DNA from: Quisquiliibacterium sp.
Lineage (GTDB): Bacteria > Pseudomonadota > Gammaproteobacteria > Burkholderiales > Burkholderiaceae_E
DNA: 13,172 bases
Direction: 5' to 3'
Assembly (NCBI GenBank): GCA_023257915.1
Contig: JALRBB010000515.1
Coordinates: 1-13,172 of the forward strand
The notes beneath the pieces are model-generated. The model had not been told where the DNA came from. It saw nothing but the letters and a program-made list of their open reading frames with translations, and made no database searches. Shown in pieces: positions 1-7,725 of the stretch. A program made the position numbers and the translations under genes. How positions within the stretch are numbered: the stretch's first letter is position 1; each line of letters starts with the position of its first letter.

Positions 1-2750
1 CCGTGCTTGGTGATCAGCCCCACCAGCGTGATCAGGCCAATCTGGCTGTACACATTCATCGTGCCGCCGGTCAACTGCAAAAGCCCGAGCGCACCGGTCA
101 TCGACAGCGGAACGGTCAGCATGATGATCAGCGGATCGACGAAGCTCTCGAACTGCGCCGCAAGAACCAGGAAGATGAAAGCTAGCGCGAGCACGAAGGT
201 CAGCAGCAAGGCCGACGAAGACTCCTTGAATTCCCGTGTCTGGCCGTTGTAGTCGACCGCATATCCGACGCCAAGGTGCTTGCGCGCCATCTCCTCCATC
301 AGGTCGACCCCCTCGCCCAGTGAGACACCCGGTGCGAGATTCGCGGTGATCGTCACCGCGCGGCGCTGTCCGAAGTGATTCAACTCACGCGCGGTTACGC
401 CCTCGCGGGCCGCCACCAGACTGGCCAGGGGCACCATCGAGTCATTGCGACCGCGCACAAAGATGTTGGAGATGTCCTCCGGCGAGTTGCGTTTGAGCGG
501 GTCAAACTGAACGACGACATCGTACTGCTCACCTTCTCGCTTGAAGCGCGTGACCAGCCGACCTCCCAGCGCGGTCTCCACAGTACGCCCGATCGTCTCG
601 ACCGGGATGCCCGCATCGGCGGCACGCTCTCGGTCGACCTGCACCTTGATCTCCGGCTTGTTCAGCTTCAGGTCGCTGTCCACACCCTGCAGTCTGGGGT
701 CGCGCTGCAACTGGGCCAGCATCGGCGCGATCGTGCGCTGCATCTGGTCGTAGGGATCGGAACTCAGGATCACAAAATTGATCGGCCGTTCGCGCACCGA
801 CTGCCCAAGCGGCGCCGGCGCGATCCCGAATGCCAGCACTCCGGGAATGGCCAGCAGCTTGGGCTGCAGTTCGGCGATCATCTGCTTAATCGTGCGCTCG
901 CGCTCCGACCAGTCAACCACCCGGGTAAACGAGATACCTTGCGTAACGCTCGGACTGCCGGCCACCACGAACACCCGATCCACCTCCGGGATCGCGCGCA
1001 TCAGTTTTTCGACTTCGAGCGCGTATTTCTGCGTGTAGTCGATCGACGCGCCATCCGGACCGCTGATGATGCTGACAATCGTGCCCTGGTCCTCGACCGG
1101 CGCCAGTTCGCGCTTCATGCCGGTCCACAGAAAGTAGCTCGCCGAGGCCACCGCACCGCCGACCAGAAGCACCAGCCAACGCTGCCTCAAGGTCCAGCCG
1201 AGCGAAACGGCGTAGCCGTGCGTCATTGCCCCAAGCACGCGATCGATGCCGCGCGCAAAGAAATTCGGGTTCGGGTCATGACGCAACAAGCGCGAGCACA
1301 TCATTGGCGACAGCGTCAGCGCGACAAAGCCGGACACCAGCACCGCGCCGGCCAGCGTCAGTGCGAATTCGACGAAAAGGCGGCCGGTGCGTCCGGTTGT
1401 GAACGCGATCGGAGCGTACACAGCGGCCAGCGTGATCGTCATCGCAATCACGGCAAAACCAACCTCACGAACCCCTTTGAACGCCGCCGCCATCGGGCTC
1501 ATGCCGTTCTCGATGTGCCGATAGATATTTTCGAGCACCACGATCGCGTCATCGACAACCAGGCCGATCGACAGCACCAGTGCAAGCAGGGTCAGCGTAT
1601 TGATCGAAAAACCGGCCGCCAACATCAATGCGAGCGACCCGACCAGACAGACCGGGATTGTGATCAGCGGGATCACGCTGGCGCGCAAGGTGCCCAGGAA
1701 CAGGAAGATGACCATTGCAACCAGGGCCACCGCCTCAAGGATGGTCTTGTACACCGAATCGATCGACCGATCGATGAACACCGTCTTGTCGTTGGCGATG
1801 TTGACGCTGACCCCCGGGGGTAATTCCGACTCGATCCGAGGTAACTCTTCGCGCAGTGCGCGGGCGAGTGTCAGCGGATTGGCGGTCGCCTGCTTGATCA
1901 CACCAATCGCGACCGCCGCGCGGCCGTTGAAGCGCACATTGGTGCGCTCGTTCAGTGCGCCGATCTCGACCCGGGCGACATCCTTGATCCGTACCGGATA
2001 GTCCTTGACCGTCTTGACAACGACATCCTCGAACTCGGACTCACGCCTCAGATCGGTTTGTGCGACCACCGTGAACTCGCGCTGCCGGCTCTCAATTCGA
2101 CCGGATGGCACCTCCACATTCTGGCGGCGCAGCGCCGACTCGACATCGGCCGGTGTGAGCCGATAGGCCGCCAGCCGGTCCGGATCCAGCCAGATGCGCA
2201 TCGAATAGCGTCGCTCGCCGAAAATCCTGACGTCAGCCGCACCCGGCAGCGTCTGCAGCCGAGGCTTCACATAGCGGTTGGCAATGTCGGACACTTCCAG
2301 CGCGGAGCGGGTGTCACTGGAAAACGCGAGCCAGACGATCGGACTGGCGTCGGCTTCAACCTTGGAAATCACCGGCTCCTCGATTTCCTGCGGCAGCTTG
2401 GCGCGAACCCGCGCGACACGGTCACGGACGTCGGCCGCCGCACCGTCCGGGTCGCGGTCCAGTCGGAATCGCACCGAGATCTGGCTCTGTTCAGGGCGAG
2501 AAATCGAAGTCAGCACGTCGACGCCTTCGATCCCGGCGATCGAATCTTCCAGCGGCTTGCTCACCTGCGTCTCGATGATGTCGGCCGACGCGCCAAGGTA
2601 CTGCGTCGTCACGGTCACCACCGGCTCATCGATCTTCGGGTATTCGCGCACCGACAATCGCGAGTACGAGACCAGTCCGACCAGAACAACCACCATCGAG
2701 AGGACGGTTGCAAACACCGGCCGTCGAATGCACACGTCCGAGATCAGCAT
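1..2750 (-). CDS. RND multidrug efflux pump, HAE1 family (partial, C-terminal end beyond window)
   Basis: Inner-membrane proton/drug antiporter of the AcrB/MexB type, working with a periplasmic adaptor and an outer-membrane channel. The ATG at 2750-2748 lies 2 nt after the adaptor stop codon, so the genes are one operon and probably translationally coupled. The frame is open for 916 codons to the window edge; family members have about 1030-1050 residues, so roughly 120 are missing. The protein opens with MLISDVCIRRPVFATVLS, the usual N-terminus and first membrane helix. A large periplasmic region follows, then a helix block with the paired acids D400-D401 in GLVVDDAIVVLENI, matching AcrB D407/D408 of the proton relay. 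The last complete residues, LITKHG, carry K915, matching AcrB K940. A second periplasmic region lies between about residues 545 and 840. The relay residues suggest a working pump. The absence of metal-pump signatures favours organic substrates, but the substrate cannot be read from the sequence. Confidence 0.95.
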   Translation of the reverse strand, partial: MLISDVCIRRPVFATVLSMVVVLVGLVSYSRLSVREYPKIDEPVVTVTTQYLGASADIIETQVSKPLEDSIAGIEGVDVLTSISRPEQSQISVRFRLDRDPDGAAADVRDRVARVRAKLPQEIEEPVISKVEADASPIVWLAFSSDTRSALEVSDIANRYVKPRLQTLPGAADVRIFGERRYSMRIWLDPDRLAAYRLTPADVESALRRQNVEVPSGRIESRQREFTVVAQTDLRRESEFEDVVVKTVKDYPVRIKDVARVEIGALNERTNVRFNGRAAVAIGVIKQATANPLTLARALREELPRIESELPPGVSVNIANDKTVFIDRSIDSVYKTILEAVALVAMVIFLFLGTLRASVIPLITIPVCLVGSLALMLAAGFSINTLTLLALVLSIGLVVDDAIVVLENIYRHIENGMSPMAAAFKGVREVGFAVIAMTITLAAVYAPIAFTTGRTGRLFVEFALTLAGAVLVSGFVALTLSPMMCSRLLRHDPNPNFFARGIDRVLGAMTHGYAVSLGWTLRQRWLVLLVGGAVASASYFLWTGMKRELAPVEDQGTIVSIISGPDGASIDYTQKYALEVEKLMRAIPEVDRVFVVAGSPSVTQGISFTRVVDWSERERTIKQMIAELQPKLLAIPGVLAFGIAPAPLGQSVRERPINFVILSSDPYDQMQRTIAPMLAQLQRDPRLQGVDSDLKLNKPEIKVQVDRERAADAGIPVETIGRTVETALGGRLVTRFKREGEQYDVVVQFDPLKRNSPEDISNIFVRGRNDSMVPLASLVAAREGVTARELNHFGQRRAVTITANLAPGVSLGEGVDLMEEMARKHLGVGYAVDYNGQTREFKESSSALLLTFVLALAFIFLVLAAQFESFVDPLIIMLTVPLSMTGALGLLQLTGGTMNVYSQIGLITLVGLITKH

Positions 2751-2752
2751 CG

Positions 2753-4006
2753 TCAGGCTCCTGGTTTGCGCGCCGGCGGCGCCTTGTCAAGCGCCGTGCC
2801 GTTCGCAGGAGCCGTCGACGCAGCCGACCCAGCGCCTGCCCCCGAGGCTGGCTGCTCGGTCACGGTGACTGGCATCGCATCACGGCGCAAGCGCAACTGC
2901 CCGGCCGTCACAACCAGTTCGCCACCCGCGACCCCGCTGAGAATCTCGACTTTGCCGTCCAGGCGCATCCCGGTCTCGACCCGGGTGCGAACCGCCTTGC
3001 CGTCAACGACGCGAAAAACGCTCGCCTGCCCGCCGGATGGCAGGATCGCTTCCTCGGGCACGACGATCGCCGCAGGTTTTTCGCGCAGCACGATCCGCGC
3101 CTTGGCAAACATCCCGGCGCGCAAGCTCGCATCCGGATTGGGAAGCACACCGCGCGCCAGCAGCGAGCGCCCGTTCGCGTCGACCTGCGCATCGAGCGCG
3201 TCGAGCCTGGCCGTGAACTCACGTCCCGGAAACGCATCGATGCGCAGTCGGATCGACTGGCCCTTGCGCAACTGCCCGAGAAACCGTTCCGGCAGCCGCA
3301 GATCGACCTTCATGCTGGAGACATCTTCGAGCATGACCAGTTCGGCACCATCCTTGACGACGTCACCGACGCTGACGTTGCGCAGGCCCAGCACACCTGC
3401 GAACGGCGCGACGATTCGGGTCTTGGCCAGTTGCGCCTGAGCCAGTTCGAGCCGGGCAGCCTGCACCTTGAGCGTGGCTGCGGCCTGGTCACGGGCGCTG
3501 CCACTGACGTAATTTCGCTTGGCCAGGTCCTCGGTGCGTTCGAAGCTCGTGCGGGCCAGACCGAGTTCGGCGCGAGCCTGCTCGACCTGCGCCGCCAGCA
3601 CCGAGTCGTCCAGACGCAACAAGAGTTGCCCGCGCGCAACGCGTGCTCCGTCGGTAAAACCGATCGCGACGATGCGCCCGGAAATCTCCGGCTTGATGAT
3701 GACGCTTTCGTTGGCGCGCAGAGTGCCGACCGCCAGCACTTCGTCGGCCAGGTCCCGAACCTGGGCCCGAGCCGCCTCGACACCAACCGGCCTGGCCGGA
3801 GCTGCGCCACCTGCGGCAGAACCCGCCCCCTGTCCGGGTGAAGGCGCACCTGCCGCGCGGCCGGATTCGCTCGCAGCTGGCCCAGACTGTTTGGAGGCGG
3901 AGATCTCGACCGCGGGACGCGGCCCAGCGCGTTGCGACTGGTAGGCCCACCACCCTAAACCGCCGATGCCGAGCGCGGCGAGCGCAATCACCAGTATTCT
4001 GTGCAT
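2753..4006 (-). CDS. RND efflux periplasmic adaptor (membrane fusion protein, HlyD/AcrA type)
   Basis: Links the inner-membrane RND pump to an outer-membrane channel. The predicted 417-residue protein starts MHRILVIALAALGIGG, a hydrophobic signal or anchor of about residues 4-22 with no lipobox cysteine, so it is probably held by an uncleaved helix rather than by lipid as AcrA is. An Ala/Pro/Gly/Ser-rich linker follows to about residue 80. Next come a half lipoyl motif (GRIVAIGFTDGARVARGQ), a coiled-coil hairpin rich in Ala, Glu and Gln, the second half lipoyl motif (TRIVAPFAGVLGLRNVSVGD), beta-barrel and membrane-proximal regions, and another Ala/Pro-rich tail. The frame extends upstream to an ATG at 4054, but that would put 16 polar residues before the signal, and 4054 falls in a possible -10 box; I therefore chose 4006, although its ribosome site (AAAAGAAA) is weak. 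The pump gene follows 2 nt downstream. No regulator gene is adjacent. Confidence 0.93.
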   Translation of the reverse strand: MHRILVIALAALGIGGLGWWAYQSQRAGPRPAVEISASKQSGPAASESGRAAGAPSPGQGAGSAAGGAAPARPVGVEAARAQVRDLADEVLAVGTLRANESVIIKPEISGRIVAIGFTDGARVARGQLLLRLDDSVLAAQVEQARAELGLARTSFERTEDLAKRNYVSGSARDQAAATLKVQAARLELAQAQLAKTRIVAPFAGVLGLRNVSVGDVVKDGAELVMLEDVSSMKVDLRLPERFLGQLRKGQSIRLRIDAFPGREFTARLDALDAQVDANGRSLLARGVLPNPDASLRAGMFAKARIVLREKPAAIVVPEEAILPSGGQASVFRVVDGKAVRTRVETGMRLDGKVEILSGVAGGELVVTAGQLRLRRDAMPVTVTEQPASGAGAGSAASTAPANGTALDKAPPARKPGA

Positions 4007-4049
4007 CTTGTTTCTTTTGGTTCGACCTGTGTCTTTGGTCGGGCAATCT

Positions 4050-4080
4050 AGCATAGCGAACCATCAGGCCTGTGATGCAA
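4050..4080 (-). promoter_or_regulatory. Possible promoter of the efflux operon
   Basis: On the minus strand a TATGCT box (4055-4050, four of six matches to TATAAT) follows a TTGCAT box (4080-4075, three of six) with a long 19-nt spacer. Transcription would begin near 4043, giving a leader of about 37 nt before the adaptor ATG at 4006. The elements overlap the start of the divergent aminotransferase gene, so the two transcription units would interfere. The match is weak and based on consensus only. Confidence 0.3.
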
Positions 4081-5310
4081 TTCCAATCTCCTCAAAATAA
4101 CGCTACGCCCGGACGCAGCCCCGGCACCGCCGAACCGACTCCGATTGCGCCGCCACAGGCCCGCGAGTCGATCCGTCTGTTGGAGGCGTCCCGTATCCGT
4201 GAGGTTGCCAACGCCGCCATGGGACGAGCCGACGTGCTGGCCTTTTGGTTCGGCGAGCCGGACGCGGTCACGCCCGCGTTCATTCGCGACGCGGCCAAGG
4301 ATTCGCTGGACGCGGGCGAGACCTTTTACGGCCACAACCTGGGCGACCCCGCCCTGCGCACGGAGCTGTCGCGCTATCTGAGCCACTTGCACGGTCCGGT
4401 CGGCGTCGACCGGATCGCTGTGACCAACTCCGGTGTCAACGCCCTGATGCTTGCCGCACAGTTGCTGGTCTCGCCCGGTGACCACGTCGTCGCGGTCGTT
4501 CCACTTTGGCCCAACGTCACCGAGATTCCCCGGATTTTGGGCGCGACGGTCGAACGGGTTTCGCTTCAGGTAGACCCGCGTAGCGGATTGTGGAGCCTGG
4601 ATCTGGAACGGCTGCTCGCCGAGATCACGCCACAGACCCGCGCGGTCATCATTAACTCGCCGAGCAATCCGACCGGCTGGGTCATGCCACGCGAGCAAAT
4701 GCAGGCCTTGCTCGCGCATTGCCGGCGTACCGGAACCTGGATCGTGTCCGATGAGGCCTATGGGCGCCTGGTGTTCGACGGCTCGTCACAGGCTCCATCG
4801 ATGCTCGACCTGGCCGACCCGCTCGACCGGCTGATCGTCGCCAACACCTTTTCCAAATCCTGGCAGATGACCGGGTGGCGACTTGGCTGGCTTGTCGTCC
4901 CAGCGAGCCTGATCGATGATCTTGGAAAACTGATCGAGTACAACACCTCTTGTGCGCCGGCCTTCGTCCAGCAGGCGGGGCTAGCCGCGTTGCGCGACGG
5001 TGAACCGGTCGTTCAGTCTTTTGTACGCCAGCTTGCCGAGCGGCGTGACGCACTGATCGATGCGCTGCGACAGATCGACGGCGTAAGCATCGCAGCGCCG
5101 CAGGGCGCGATGTACGCGTTCTTGCAGGTGGCGGGCCAGACCGACAGCCTGACGCTCGCCAAGACGCTGGTACGCGAGCGCGGCCTGGGCCTTGCACCGG
5201 GTTCTGCCTTCGGCCCCGAGGGCGAGGGCTACCTGCGCTGGTGCTTCGCCAAGCCGGTGCAGTTGCTGCATCAGGGCGCTGCTCGATTGCGAGCCCACCT
5301 GCAAGGCTAG
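4075..5310 (+). CDS. PLP-dependent aminotransferase, class I (fold type I)
   Basis: Transfers an amino group between an amino acid and a 2-oxo acid using pyridoxal phosphate; probably cytoplasmic. From the ATG the protein has 411 residues, the usual length for the class. Visible landmarks are NPTG at 198-201, the cofactor-contacting D226 and Y229 in SDEAYG, the Schiff-base lysine K261 in FSKSWQMTGWRLGW, and R388 in YLRWCFA, the likely substrate-carboxylate arginine. All key residues are present, so it should be active; the amino acid used cannot be told. Residues 1-30 are a Pro/Ala/Ser-rich extension that looks disordered. A GTG codon directly upstream at 4072 is an alternative start; I prefer the ATG because a short AGG at 4066-4068 is better spaced for it. 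It is transcribed away from the efflux operon, from a gap of 68 nt, and ends 24 nt from the convergent rnhA. No pathway partner is nearby. Confidence 0.9.
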   Translation: MQFQSPQNNATPGRSPGTAEPTPIAPPQARESIRLLEASRIREVANAAMGRADVLAFWFGEPDAVTPAFIRDAAKDSLDAGETFYGHNLGDPALRTELSRYLSHLHGPVGVDRIAVTNSGVNALMLAAQLLVSPGDHVVAVVPLWPNVTEIPRILGATVERVSLQVDPRSGLWSLDLERLLAEITPQTRAVIINSPSNPTGWVMPREQMQALLAHCRRTGTWIVSDEAYGRLVFDGSSQAPSMLDLADPLDRLIVANTFSKSWQMTGWRLGWLVVPASLIDDLGKLIEYNTSCAPAFVQQAGLAALRDGEPVVQSFVRQLAERRDALIDALRQIDGVSIAAPQGAMYAFLQVAGQTDSLTLAKTLVRERGLGLAPGSAFGPEGEGYLRWCFAKPVQLLHQGAARLRAHLQG

Positions 5311-5334
5311 GCGAGCGCAGCGCGCGACCGGAAC

Positions 5335-5787
5335 TCAGCCGGTGGGGCGCTGCCTTGCCTGATCAACGCCGCGATTGGCGAGTGCATCAGCTCGCTCGTT
5401 TTCGGGATGTCCGGCGTGTCCGCGGACCCAGCGCCACTCGATTTCATGCTGGGCCACCAGTGCGTCGAGTTCGCGCCACAAGTCTTCGTTCTTGACCGGT
5501 TTGCGGTCGGCGGTCTTCCAGCCACGCGCCTTCCAGGAACGCACCCACTCCGAAATACCTTTCTGCACATACTGCGAATCGGTATGGACGATCACGTTAC
5601 TGCTGCGACGCAGGCTCTCCAACGCCCGAATCACCGCGGTCAGCTCCATGCGGTTATTGGTGGTGTTGTGCTCGCCCCCGAAGATTTCCTTCTCATGCTC
5701 GCGCCAGCGCAGCAACGCCCCCCAGCCGCCTGGCCCAGGATTGCCCTTGCAGGCTCCGTCGGTGTAAATCTCGATCGCCTCTTGCAT
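5335..5787 (-). CDS. rnhA: Ribonuclease HI
   Basis: Cuts the RNA strand of RNA-DNA hybrids, removing R-loops and helping primer removal in the cytoplasm. With the ATG at 5787 the protein is 150 residues (E. coli RNase HI has 155), and its catalytic residues fall at exactly the E. coli numbers: D10 in [17 protein letters not shown]48 in NRMELTAV, D70 in HTDSQYV, H124 in RGHAGH and D134 in NERADALA. That match decides the start. The frame is open to another ATG at 5829, which would add 14 polar residues with no family counterpart. No strong ribosome site precedes either start. It lies 93 nt downstream of the YafS-type methyltransferase gene on the same strand and is probably co-transcribed with it. 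In E. coli rnhA neighbours dnaQ; here its other side faces the aminotransferase gene and no dnaQ is visible. Confidence 0.97.
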   Translation of the reverse strand: MQEAIEIYTDGACKGNPGPGGWGALLRWREHEKEIFGGEHNTTNNRMELTAVIRALESLRRSSNVIVHTDSQYVQKGISEWVRSWKARGWKTADRKPVKNEDLWRELDALVAQHEIEWRWVRGHAGHPENERADALANRGVDQARQRPTG

Positions 5788-5800
5788 GACTGAATCTGTA

Positions 5801-5825
5801 TTGCCGTCTTGATTTGCCGTCTTGA
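5801..5825. repeat. Short direct repeat in the rnhA leader
   Basis: The 12-base unit TTGCCGTCTTGA occurs at 5801-5812 and again at 5814-5825, separated by one base, so the pair has a 13-base period. It lies between the methyltransferase stop and the chosen rnhA start and would be read through in frame only if rnhA began at 5829. It is probably a small slippage duplication; no function is evident. Confidence 0.6.
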
Positions 5826-5880
5826 TCATCTCGCCGGCATCATGCCCGAGCCTTGACTGCCACCGTCACTGGGGCCGAGC

Positions 5881-6720
5881 TTAGCGCGGCCTGTCGGTGC
5901 CAGCGCCGACCACCTGCCGGTCCGAGCTGTCGAACTGGTGGACCGGCGTCTTGCTCGCGGTCGCCGGGCGCGCCCTCGCCTTGGCACGCGGCGACTTCCA
6001 GAGCTTTCCGACCAGGCGCATCCCCTGCACCCGCTTGACGGCCGACAACATGTAGACCGCGCCGCAAATCGGCCACCACCGGTCGCCGGCGCTTTCCATG
6101 AACCTGGTGCGATCCAGCCAGCGCTGCGACGTGCAAGGCGGTCGAAAGCAGCCATAGCGTCCTCGTTCCAGTTCGAAGCCGAGCAGCTTGAGCCAGTCTC
6201 GAAGGCGCGGTAATCCGAGTTGCGCCGCCCTGTCCGGCACGAAAGCCGGGATTGGTCCGCGCGCGAAAAACTGGCGCACACCCCACAGACTGACCGGATT
6301 CAGACCGGTGATGATCAAGCGGCCTTCCGGGCGGAGCACCCGCTCGACTTCACGCAACGCCTGGTGCGGATCGGCGCACGACTCAAGCACATGCGGCAAT
6401 ACCATCAGGTCAATCGATTGCGAGTCGAACGGCAGTTCCTCGAACGCGGCCAGACGCACCGCTGAACGTACGCCAGCCTCCTGGGCATCCACAATTGGCG
6501 CATTCTCATCGCCGAGCAGCGCGCAAACCTTGCTGGTCATCCTGTTGGCGCGCAGGCAGTCCAGTTGCGGCGTGCCGCACTGCAACGCGAGATAGCCAAA
6601 CAGATCGGCAACGACCGCATCGAACTGCTCCTGCTCCCACTGCAGCAGGTAACGCCCGGGCGGCGAACAAAGCCATTCCGACCAGGATGATGTGGCGCTT
6701 ATAATCGGTTCGCTTTCCAC
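5881..6720 (-). CDS. SAM-dependent methyltransferase, YafS-like
   Basis: A putative class I methyltransferase of unknown substrate. The protein would have 279 residues from a GTG at 6720; E. coli YafS has about 240. The N-terminus (WSEWLCSPPGRYLLQWEQEQ, then ADLFGYLALQCG) resembles the YafS start in spacing of its Trp, Tyr and Gly residues. The methyltransferase core is seen in FEELPFDSQSIDLMVLPHVL, CADPHQALREVERVLRPEGR and LIITGLNPVSLWGVRQF, the last very like YafS. The glycine-rich SAM loop (motif I) is degenerate, as it also appears in YafS, so activity is uncertain. The C-terminal 50 residues are rich in Lys, Arg and Ala. The frame stays open upstream, but that stretch is antisense to the well-conserved start of gloB, and no ATG lies nearer, so the GTG is the best start. 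It is divergent from gloB with 24 nt between starts, and is followed by rnhA, the same neighbours as yafS in E. coli. Confidence 0.85.
   Translation of the reverse strand: MESEPIISATSSWSEWLCSPPGRYLLQWEQEQFDAVVADLFGYLALQCGTPQLDCLRANRMTSKVCALLGDENAPIVDAQEAGVRSAVRLAAFEELPFDSQSIDLMVLPHVLESCADPHQALREVERVLRPEGRLIITGLNPVSLWGVRQFFARGPIPAFVPDRAAQLGLPRLRDWLKLLGFELERGRYGCFRPPCTSQRWLDRTRFMESAGDRWWPICGAVYMLSAVKRVQGMRLVGKLWKSPRAKARARPATASKTPVHQFDSSDRQVVGAGTDRPR
6676..6705 (+). promoter_or_regulatory. Probable sigma70 promoter of gloB, inside the methyltransferase gene
   Basis: A perfect TATAAT at 6700-6705 is preceded, after an 18-nt spacer, by a weak -35 box TTCCGA at 6676-6681. Transcription would start near 6712, about 33 nt before the gloB ATG. 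The -10 box coincides exactly with two isoleucine codons (ATT ATA) at residues 6-7 of the divergent methyltransferase; ATA is a rarely used codon in GC-rich genomes, which fits selection on the promoter. Confidence 0.55.
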
Positions 6721-6744
6721 CCGATCTCTACCCGATCTCAGTTG

Positions 6745-7569
6745 ATGATGACAAGGCAATTCACCCCGGCCGCACATCCTTGCGTCAGCGCGATTCCCGC
6801 GTTCGACGACAACTACATCTGGCTGCTGCGCAAGCCGGGTTCGCCTTGCGTTGCAGTCGTCGACCCCGGCGATGCGGATGCGGTGGACGCGGCGCTGCAA
6901 CGCGACGGCCTGACGCTCACGAGCATTCTACTGACCCATCATCATCGCGACCATGTCGGCGGGGTCGAGGCTCTGCGTGCCCGGTACGCCCCGAAGGTCT
7001 TCGGTCCTCGTCACGAGACGATCGACGGCATCGATCAGCGCTGCATTGAAGGGGACGAAGTCCTGCTTCCCGAGCTCGAACTCGCGCTGCGTGTCATTGA
7101 TGTGCCGGGCCACACCGGCGGCCACATCAGTTACTTCGCGCAGACCTTTGGCGCCGATCCAAGACCCTTGCTGTTTTGCGGCGACACCCTGTTCGCAGGC
7201 GGCTGCGGCCGCATCTTTGAGGGCACACCGCCCCAGATGCTGGCCTCGCTCGACAAATTGGCCGCCCTGCCGCCCGAGACGCTGGTGTTCTGCGCACATG
7301 AGTACACCTTATCGAATCTGAAGTTTGCGGCAGCGGTCGAACCGTCATGCGATGACGTCCTGGCACGCCTGGCTGAAGTTGCCAGCCAGCGGGAAATCGG
7401 CGAAGCGACGGTCCCCAGTGCGATCGGCATCGAGTTGCGCACCAATCCGTTTCTGCGCTCGCGGGACGGCGCGGTGATTGCGAGCGCCGCGCAGCGTCTG
7501 GGACGCGCACCGACGTCCAGTGTCGAGACCTTCGCGGCAATCCGGGAATGGAAGAACGTGTTTCGCTGA
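6745..7569 (+). CDS. gloB: Hydroxyacylglutathione hydrolase (glyoxalase II)
   Basis: Second enzyme of methylglyoxal detoxification: it hydrolyses S-D-lactoylglutathione to D-lactate and glutathione in the cytoplasm. It belongs to the metallo-beta-lactamase fold. From the ATG at 6745 the protein has 274 residues. The dinuclear metal site is complete: H65, H67, D69 and H70 in THHHRDHVGG, H123 in PGHTGGH, D147 in FCGDTLFAGGCGR and H185 in CAHEYT. The N-terminus IPAFDDNYIW and the C-terminal NPFLR plus REWKNVFR ending are also typical. Three adjacent start codons are possible (TTG at 6742, ATG at 6745 and 6748); no ribosome site separates them. The gene diverges from the YafS-like methyltransferase and precedes mltD, an order also found in E. 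coli. A glyoxalase I gene is not in the window. Confidence 0.96.
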   Translation: MMTRQFTPAAHPCVSAIPAFDDNYIWLLRKPGSPCVAVVDPGDADAVDAALQRDGLTLTSILLTHHHRDHVGGVEALRARYAPKVFGPRHETIDGIDQRCIEGDEVLLPELELALRVIDVPGHTGGHISYFAQTFGADPRPLLFCGDTLFAGGCGRIFEGTPPQMLASLDKLAALPPETLVFCAHEYTLSNLKFAAAVEPSCDDVLARLAEVASQREIGEATVPSAIGIELRTNPFLRSRDGAVIASAAQRLGRAPTSSVETFAAIREWKNVFR

Positions 7570-7593
7570 TCAAAGCGGTCTGATTCTCGAGTA

Positions 7594-7632
7594 CTCCGGC
7601 ACGCCCGGTTAGGGGTATTCTTCGTGCCGGAG
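7594..7632 (+). other. Inverted repeat (hairpin) between gloB and mltD
   Basis: CTCCGGCACG at 7594-7603 and its exact complement CGTGCCGGAG at 7623-7632 form a perfect 10-bp GC-rich stem around a 19-nt loop, 24 nt after the gloB stop. No run of T follows on the plus strand, so it is not a classic intrinsic terminator. It could protect the 3' end of the gloB transcript, assist termination, or be a protein-binding site upstream of mltD. Confidence 0.6.
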
Positions 7633-7645
7633 AGGCATTCTGGGC

Positions 7646-7675
7646 TTGACGGAACCAGGGTGAATCACCTAGCAT
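7646..7675 (+). promoter_or_regulatory. Probable sigma70 promoter of mltD
   Basis: TTGACG at 7646-7651 (five of six matches to the -35 consensus) and TAGCAT at 7670-7675 (four of six to the -10) are separated by 18 nt. Transcription would begin near 7682, about 41 nt before the mltD start. It sits just after the hairpin at 7594-7632, so mltD can be expressed independently of gloB. Confidence 0.55.
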
Positions 7676-7711
7676 CGCTCGATCCTGAATACCAAGGATA
7701 ATCAAAGGTTT

Positions 7712-7725
7712 AGGAGTTTTCGTTG
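7712..7725 (+). promoter_or_regulatory. Strong ribosome binding site deciding a TTG start for mltD
   Basis: AGGAG at 7712-7716 lies 6 nt before a TTG at 7723. No ATG or GTG in this frame is close, and the TTG start yields a complete lipoprotein signal peptide, so the TTG is convincing. Confidence 0.8.

Noticed and set aside
375..1823. Long plus-strand reading frame of 482 codons opposite the RND pump
   Set aside because: It is antisense to a well-recognised pump gene, its product is Arg/His/Gln-rich without any family motif, and such frames are expected opposite GC-rich genes.
2058..3841. Overlapping plus-strand reading frames of 460 and 377 codons
   Set aside because: They lie opposite the pump and adaptor genes, overlap each other, and show composition-driven Arg/Ser/Pro-rich sequence with no recognisable domain.
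5311..5334. Terminator between the aminotransferase gene and rnhA
   Set aside because: The 24-nt gap is GC-rich with only imperfect GCG repeats and no T-run.
6721..6900. N-terminal extension of the methyltransferase to 6900
   Set aside because: The extra 60 residues are antisense to the conserved gloB N-terminus and Arg-rich, and the GTG at 6720 gives a start like that of YafS.
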